DNA from: Apostichopus japonicus
Taxonomy: Eukaryota > Echinodermata > Holothuroidea > Aspidochirotida > Stichopodidae
Length of the DNA stretch: 64,000 nt
Assembly: GCF_037975245.1 (NCBI RefSeq)
Contig: NC_092564.1
Location: 23,379,484-23,443,483, forward strand
Reading direction: 5' to 3'
The translations under genes and the position numbers were made by a program. Shown here piece by piece: positions 1-64,000 of the stretch. Numbering within the stretch: the stretch's first letter is position 1; every line of letters begins with the position of its first letter. The notes below the pieces were generated by a model, which saw only the letters and a program-made list of their open reading frames with translations, was not told the DNA's origin and made no database searches.

Positions 1-635
1 TTTGTTTTTGTTGGAAAAGTTTAAAATAAATATTACCAAAAAACAAGTGTTTTTTTTCTTTACTGGTGTCATGGTTTCGAATTTGGCCATCTGAACAAAA
101 CAAAACCACTATTTGAGAATAAATTTACAGACTCATCACCCCAGAACAGTACAGTATATATGATCTTAAAACTTATATGAGGATTAAGTGACGCTTTCCT
201 GCTAACCTTACTCCTCCGCTCATAAAAAGTCAACACTTTCCAACCTCTAAAAATGCCAAAAGTCATGATAAAAGTGTGATAAACCTGCTCGATATCAAAG
301 CACACCATTAGGGAACAATACACTCTATATAACAGAGTGTTGTTTGATTGTTAGTTTGTCCAACTTGGAAAGAATCTTGTGGCCTCTACTTGGTCACTGA
401 CCTGTTTCAACATGTCAGTAAATTCATAATAACTTGGTTTTATTACTTCATGAAAGTCCCTTTGAAATGGCATTGTGGAGTTCTTTTGTAAGTGGAATCG
501 GCTCCTACAGTATAAACTGACTGTTTGTTTCTCGATTTCTGTCAGAGAGAGGTGACCATAAGATTAATAGTCATCATTCATATCATTTTGAGTAAGAGTT
601 GTGCTGTATGCCACATCAAAGAGCTGGCATGGAAA
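1..635. other. Upstream noncoding sequence, nothing recognised
   Basis: AT-rich sequence without a convincing ORF, splice-bounded exon or repeat. It lies upstream of the Rab27 leader and is probably part of an intron between a distant first exon and the leader exon, or 5' flank. Confidence 0.5.
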
Positions 636-683
636 CATAGGCGTAGGAGCCTGATTTGATTTGGGGGGGGCTGTAATGACTTG

Positions 684-866
684 CCCGAAAATTATAACCA
701 AAATTTTTCGCGCGCTACGCGCGCGTTCAACATCTTATTATGCTATCATATAGGCATTCATCGGTTATTATATCACATGACGATAACCGATGAACGCATA
801 TATGATATGCACAATAAGATGGTAAACGCGCACGGAGTGTGCGAAAAATTTTGGTTGTATTTTCCC
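684..866. repeat. Long imperfect palindrome inside the MITE
   Basis: The arm 684-768 pairs with 783-866, leaving a loop of about 14 bp. Recognisable paired blocks are CCAAAATTTTTCG with CGAAAAATTTTGG, CATCTTATT with AATAAGATG, and TTCATCGGTTAT with ATAACCGATGAA. Mismatches are few in the inner 40 bp. Confidence 0.8.
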
Positions 867-946
867 TGGTATTACCCTTCCATATTGGTTATAATTATTG
901 GGGAAGTCGTTACGATAATAACGATAAAACTAATTTCAGTTTAACC

Positions 947-1112
947 ATTGAAAAACACATTGCAAATTATTATTCTTTCCGTAGGTGCCCGAAAAATTCT
1001 CAGCATATTGCCCGAATTTTTACCCCCAAAAAATTGAAAAACATATTGCAAACTTTTCTTCTTTCAGTAGGTGCCCGAAAAATTCTCAGTATATTGCCCG
1101 AATTTTCACCAA
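947..1112 (+). repeat. Two 86-bp direct repeats in the MITE
   Basis: Two units each begin with ATTGAAAAACA, continue through GTGCCCGAAAAATTCTCAG and end in ATTGCCCGAATTTT. They differ at a few positions. The overlapping small open frames here are a by-product of this duplication. Confidence 0.7.
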
Positions 1113-1169
1113 AAAATTTGGTTGGGGGGCTGCAGCCCCCCCCCAGCCCCCCCGCCACCTACGCCTATG

Positions 1170-1924
1170 CATGGAAAGTGTGCATTTGTAGACTTGTGTT
1201 CAGGATGCATTTGCTTGGGACATGTTCTGGCCATACAGCTGTGTTCAGTCACATGATTTGAGACCTTTGAGTCTGTAATTATACATAAAACCAGTATTTT
1301 TTTCGGGGGGGGATATTTTTTTGGAGGGGGGGGATATTTTTTTGGAGGGGGGGATTTTTTATCATGTGCTCCTGGGATCTAGTTAATGTTGGTAAATTTT
1401 GTAATGATAAATCATTTGTCTCAGAGGGCTCATTTTGTGTTATGCTACTGGAAAAAAGTAAAAAATTAAAAATTATGCAGAGACATTGAAAGAAGTGATT
1501 AATTTAATGTATAATTAAATGCCAAACTTTCCTTCAAATACTTCCTTTACATTGCCTTGTTGGCACTGAATGGCAATGAAGTTTGATCAATTTTGTCCAT
1601 GCCTTGCATCTTACTAACACACATGTGTAGGAGAGTAATGGAGGGACCATAAACTAGTAATATATGGGTAGATGGGATGGTACTGTACACCATGATGCAC
1701 CCTGTATTGCTCAGGATGTTGGTGGTTCTTACTCTTTAAGTTGAATTTGTTACTCCTCACTAACCTGTCCGCACACCACTACTGCACTCACTCTACCATA
1801 TATCTAGAACCATCTGGTAACCTATCAAGCTTTGGCTGTTACCCAGGGACCGACTGTTGGCGGTCTGCTGCCCTCTTCTTCACTTAACCATGCAATATTT
1901 GAAGAAGAGCTGAATACCTTCGTC
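1170..1924. other. Noncoding stretch with G/T tandem and an ITR relic
   Basis: Between 1296 and 1360 there are three near-repeats of a T-run followed by a G-run. A diverged relic of the DIRS-type terminal repeat is visible at about 1745-1830 (CTCACTAACCTGTCCGCAC, then a CTGGTAACC block). The rest shows nothing recognisable. Confidence 0.5.
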
Positions 1925-1960
1925 AGTCTGTTACTAACTTTGTTTTTTTGTTACCACAGC
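1925..1960 (+). promoter_or_regulatory. Rab27: Alternative 3' splice site with consensus branch point
   Basis: TACTAAC (1931-1937), a T-rich tract and CAG at 1957-1959 make a textbook 3' splice site 57 bp upstream of a second acceptor at 2015-2016. Both lie before the start codon, so the choice would change only the 5'UTR. Confidence 0.5.
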
Positions 1961-2016
1961 GAGACCCAGTGAATTTTGGAGCTTTTTAAGGAAATTTGAT
2001 TCTTCCTTTTTTGCAG

Positions 2017-2092
2017 AATTGGACGTATGAGTAAACAGGACGAATAAGGCCTACTCTGCACTGCCATCCCCAGCACCCAACAAAGTCTATAA
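2017..2092 (+). other. Rab27: Rab27 5'UTR, end of last leader exon
   Basis: A pyrimidine tract ending in TTTTTTGCAG (to 2016) precedes this leader, so an upstream noncoding exon is probable and probably lies outside the window. A second good acceptor ends at 1959 (TTGTTACCACAG). It has a perfect TACTAAC branch-point sequence at 1931-1937, so the leader may begin at 1960 instead. Which is used cannot be settled without transcripts. Confidence 0.6.
2027..2047 (+). promoter_or_regulatory. Upstream ORF, six codons, in the Rab27 leader
   Basis: ATG AGT AAA CAG GAC GAA TAA lies in the leader, 46 bp before the main start, and is contained in the exon with either acceptor. Such uORFs commonly lower translation of the main frame. 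Function is inferred. Confidence 0.4.
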
Positions 2093-61056
<58,964 letters not shown>

Positions 61057-62240
61057 ACGAAGAAGAAGGAAAAGGATCAATTGCAGATTAGGTAACCCTA
61101 GTCCCTACAAGATGGTTTGTTGCTATGAAAGCTTGTACTTTCCAGCTCAATTAACTCTGGTATGGAGTGATTTATGAATCATCAACTTGTACAAGGCTTT
61201 GGAGAAATTTTATGAAAAGATATACTGCCTCTAAGATTAGAGAGATTGGCAAATGGATTTATACCACAGTCTATAAAATAGGCTGGGACAGAGAAGTATT
61301 TTGAGAGGGAGGGCTGAAACACCCACCATTATTGTACAGTCAAATCACGCTTGGTGTATTGCTTTTCTCTCTTTTTATGTTGTCACACTTGTATTATTAA
61401 GCTTCTTGCAATGTTGTATCTGTATGCATCTCAAACGTAAAAATGGGTTAAAACAAACCTTAAGTCCGGTGGGCAACATTTAACTGAACAAATATCAAGG
61501 CTAGTCTGAAGAAGAAAGACCTTGACACATCTAATGTTTGCTCTCACATATATACGTAAATCAGGAATATTAAGGTGAGCTAAAAACTAGGTGGGGGGGG
61601 GGGGGGTAACAAATCAGAAAATATTCCTCAAATGAGATGCATTCCATTTCAAATATTGTAAAACTTCCCTCTGGCAAGGATCAGCTGCTGAAATGATATT
61701 GGGTGATGTGACCCATTTAGCCTCCCAAGGTTATTAAAAGCATGTTTTAGTAGCATTGTTTCTAGTCATAATTGCACAAAACTATGACTAATAGTTATGC
61801 TTATATAAATTTTAGCTATCAAGGTTTTGTGATGAGAGTCCATCCCTCCGTTGATTAAAGCCAGTAAAGTTTGTGAAATTAAGACTATGCTGTAATCCTG
61901 ACTCAATTAATAATCTTGAAACAAATCATCTTAATTTTGCTATGTTTTTGCAGTATTAAAGCTGTTTCATATTTTTCACTTATTTATTCATCGACTTTTC
62001 AGATTTCTTTTTTATATTACGTACATCTCTCATTTATAATGACCTCCTGTTTTTCCTATTTTGCGTATTGATGAGTACTAGCAGTTCGTTCAACGAAATA
62101 ACAAATTACAACTCCTCTCTTAACTCAAGATTATCTTCTATATCGTACCCTAGAGTCACTGATCTAAGCCTTTTACTGCTGGGTTACAAGCACCTTTCTT
62201 AGCATGCACTGTAGAAGAAATAAAATATAAAAATAATTAA
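61057..62240 (+). other. Rab27: Rab27 3'UTR (probable extent)
   Basis: Sequence directly after the stop codon, AT-rich, with a G-run near 61591. ATTAAA variants occur at about 61854 and 61956, and the first clear AATAAA is at 62219. The end point is inferred from that signal. Confidence 0.5.
62219..62224 (+). terminator. Rab27: Candidate polyadenylation signal
   Basis: AATAAA followed by further AATAAA-like overlaps to about 62250. First canonical hexamer downstream of the Rab27 stop. Earlier ATTAAA variants could be used instead. Confidence 0.4.
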
Positions 62241-64000
62241 AATAAAATAAAAACTGGATTGTAGAAGTAGTAAGCCTAATACACTCATCTAGAGTCTCCG
62301 CAATCTTCCTAGTAGCTAAATATTTCTTTCTGAATCCAGAATTTTAAAACGTAATATATTTCTAAGTCTCTTAAGAAAATCTTCAGGGAAGTAGTTGCAT
62401 CATATTAAAAGTTCGCTGTGAGTGAAGTTGTATAACATTGCAGTACCACCTTCATGTAATCACTGTTATCCAAGATTGAATGTAAGTTATAACAAACAAA
62501 ATTTTCTTGGGTTGATCTGAAAACATTTGAGAGTATAAATTCCACCCTACTCCTGAACTGGTAAGCTAATTTACCTAACCAAATTGACAACTGCTTCATG
62601 TTTGAAATATACAAAACAGGTAAAAACTTATAGTTAAGTTTACATATATATCACAAGTCTCAGGAAAGGTCAGGTCAGGAAAGGTCAGGAAAGTTCTACT
62701 GTGGCTCATCTGATCATTTTTCTGGGCCAATGCTGCTTTTATGTGAAAAGTAGATTCTTCTTGTGTGTCTGTCCTAATGGCCAGAACTTTAACATGCATT
62801 TCTTAAGAATGGTATATACCCTGCACTAACATTGTACTTCTTACTCACTTTTGCAATGAATGTGTGTTATATATGAAGGAGGGGTTACCCAGTGTGTTGT
62901 AACATTTCCTCCCGGTACTGAGAAGCACTGTGCATGTTGATACGTGATTTGATCAAATGTTTCCAAAGTGATGCAACCAGCATTTCCTAAGTGTGGTGTT
63001 TTGTTCAAAGGTCTGAATATGTTATGCTTACATCGGTCTTTGTAGACAGTTATTCCCACCATTTTTATGTGTAAAGTTATTTATTCAACACACAACGTAT
63101 GTAGGAACCACTGTGTAAAAGATGTTTTGAACTCTTGCCAAGATTTACGTAAGAAACGGGTGGCTGTGGACTAAGGCGATGGCTACACTATAAATTTGTA
63201 TAGGCCTAAATTTAGGCTACTAAAAGTTTGATCAACTAATGTACTCAATGTAGTTAGGCCCACCAATGGGTAAGCATGTACACAGAAACGTATTGGACTG
63301 TTGAAATGGTTAACTGTTCTGAGAATAGTTCTGTCAATTACAGGGGCTTTTTGTTTGGTTGGCTGTGTCTTTGCAAGTGCAATGGCTACATTTTTCATCT
63401 CTGTGACTTACCTGTTGCAATTGTAACCTTTCTGTCATTATTAAGCCTGAACAACTAGTCTTGCTTTCTATGTGTATTTCTGTACTCCTGTGGGAATGTT
63501 CGGTTGCAACATCTTTAGAAAACTGTCTTCCCACCTCAATTTTTCATAACCCTGAATGGCTTCATATTTATGTTCGACTTGTTCCTTAATTTATACTCAA
63601 AACGAAGAGGTGTTTGAGAGACTTGCTGGAGTCTTAATGCAAGACCTGTTTTAGTGCCACATAATACGATTGACTGTTTCACTTAATGTAAGCAATCTTA
63701 CATTCTGTTGTAGTTAGGATATATTTATGCAGTTATAACCTTGCACGAGATCTCTACATCAAATTTAAGCACTGTTAATGGATGCACAGTGTTGATTTTA
63801 AGATATATATGAATAATGTTAAGTAGATTCTGCTGCTTGAGTTCATCATGGACAGAAGACAGTGTGGGAGGTTAGTAAAAGCAAACAGGGGGGGGGGGGG
63901 GATAGTAATGCAACAGCCGATGGTCAAAGCCAGATATGAATAATTTGCAATTAAAATGATGTTTATTACCATCTGAAATATCACAAACACCTTACTAGAT
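62241..64000. other. Downstream flank, nothing recognised
   Basis: AT-rich sequence with a short AGGTCAGGAAAGG repeat near 62665-62693 and a G-run near 63889. No supported gene. Confidence 0.5.

Larger units (their letters stand above)
636..1169. mobile_element. Palindromic MITE with 8-bp target duplication
   Basis: The ends are inverted: CATAGGCGTAGG at 636-647 and CCTACGCCTATG at 1158-1169. The 8 bases CATGGAAA lie directly on both sides (628-635 and 1170-1177), a clean target-site duplication. Inside are a large imperfect palindrome (684-866), two 86-bp direct repeats (947-1110) and subterminal G/C runs. No transposase is present. An 8-bp duplication fits hAT- or Merlin-type elements, but the terminus does not let me choose a superfamily. 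Confidence 0.75.

Overview
This is a eukaryotic (animal) window: AT-rich, intron-dominated and full of mobile elements, holding one recognisable protein-coding gene. That gene is a Rab27 small GTPase on the + strand. I assembled it from four canonical GT-AG coding exons (2093-2296, 24024-24106, 51032-51259, 60852-61056), giving a 239-residue protein with all G-motifs and a C-terminal CAC prenylation signal. The sequence is very close to vertebrate Rab27A/B but has a longer Thr/Ala-rich N terminus. Together with DIRS-like retroelements and tRNA-derived SINEs this suggests a marine invertebrate deuterostome, possibly an echinoderm; that assignment is inference.

Layout. 1-2016: upstream flank or 5'-UTR intron, with a palindromic MITE (636-1169, 8-bp target duplication). 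2017-2296: 5'UTR end with a uORF, and coding exon 1. Intron 1 (2297-24023) holds a hAT-type MITE (10491-10861), a TTAA-flanked MITE (11321-11657), a 2.1-kb terminal-inverted-repeat element (12991-15118), a 92-bp higher-order minisatellite (18551-19313) and relics of a DIRS terminal repeat. Intron 2 (24107-51031) holds a 312-bp miniature DIRS derivative (24341-24652), a TTAA/Kolobok-like MITE (25533-26032), four minisatellite arrays, a tRNA-derived SINE (32242-32485) and a 6.4-kb DIRS-like element (34694-41136) inserted between units of a 136-bp tandem repeat. Intron 3 (51260-60851) holds a second, nearly identical DIRS-like element (51635-57998). 61057-64000 is the 3'UTR and downstream flank.

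The most notable system is the DIRS-like pair. Both copies have inverted terminal repeats, and an internal complementary region that reproduces the junction of the two element ends, as expected for tyrosine-recombinase retrotransposons using circular DNA. Yet both share a broken gag-like ORF, broken RNase H and recombinase ORFs, no visible reverse transcriptase, and the same two embedded SINEs. Their flanks are unrelated and their ends precise, so a defective element seems to have been mobilised in trans with its SINE passengers. The 312-bp derivative and many solo terminal repeats show a graded non-autonomous family around the same gene. The only pathway readable here is Rab27 (regulated exocytosis); everything else is repeat biology.
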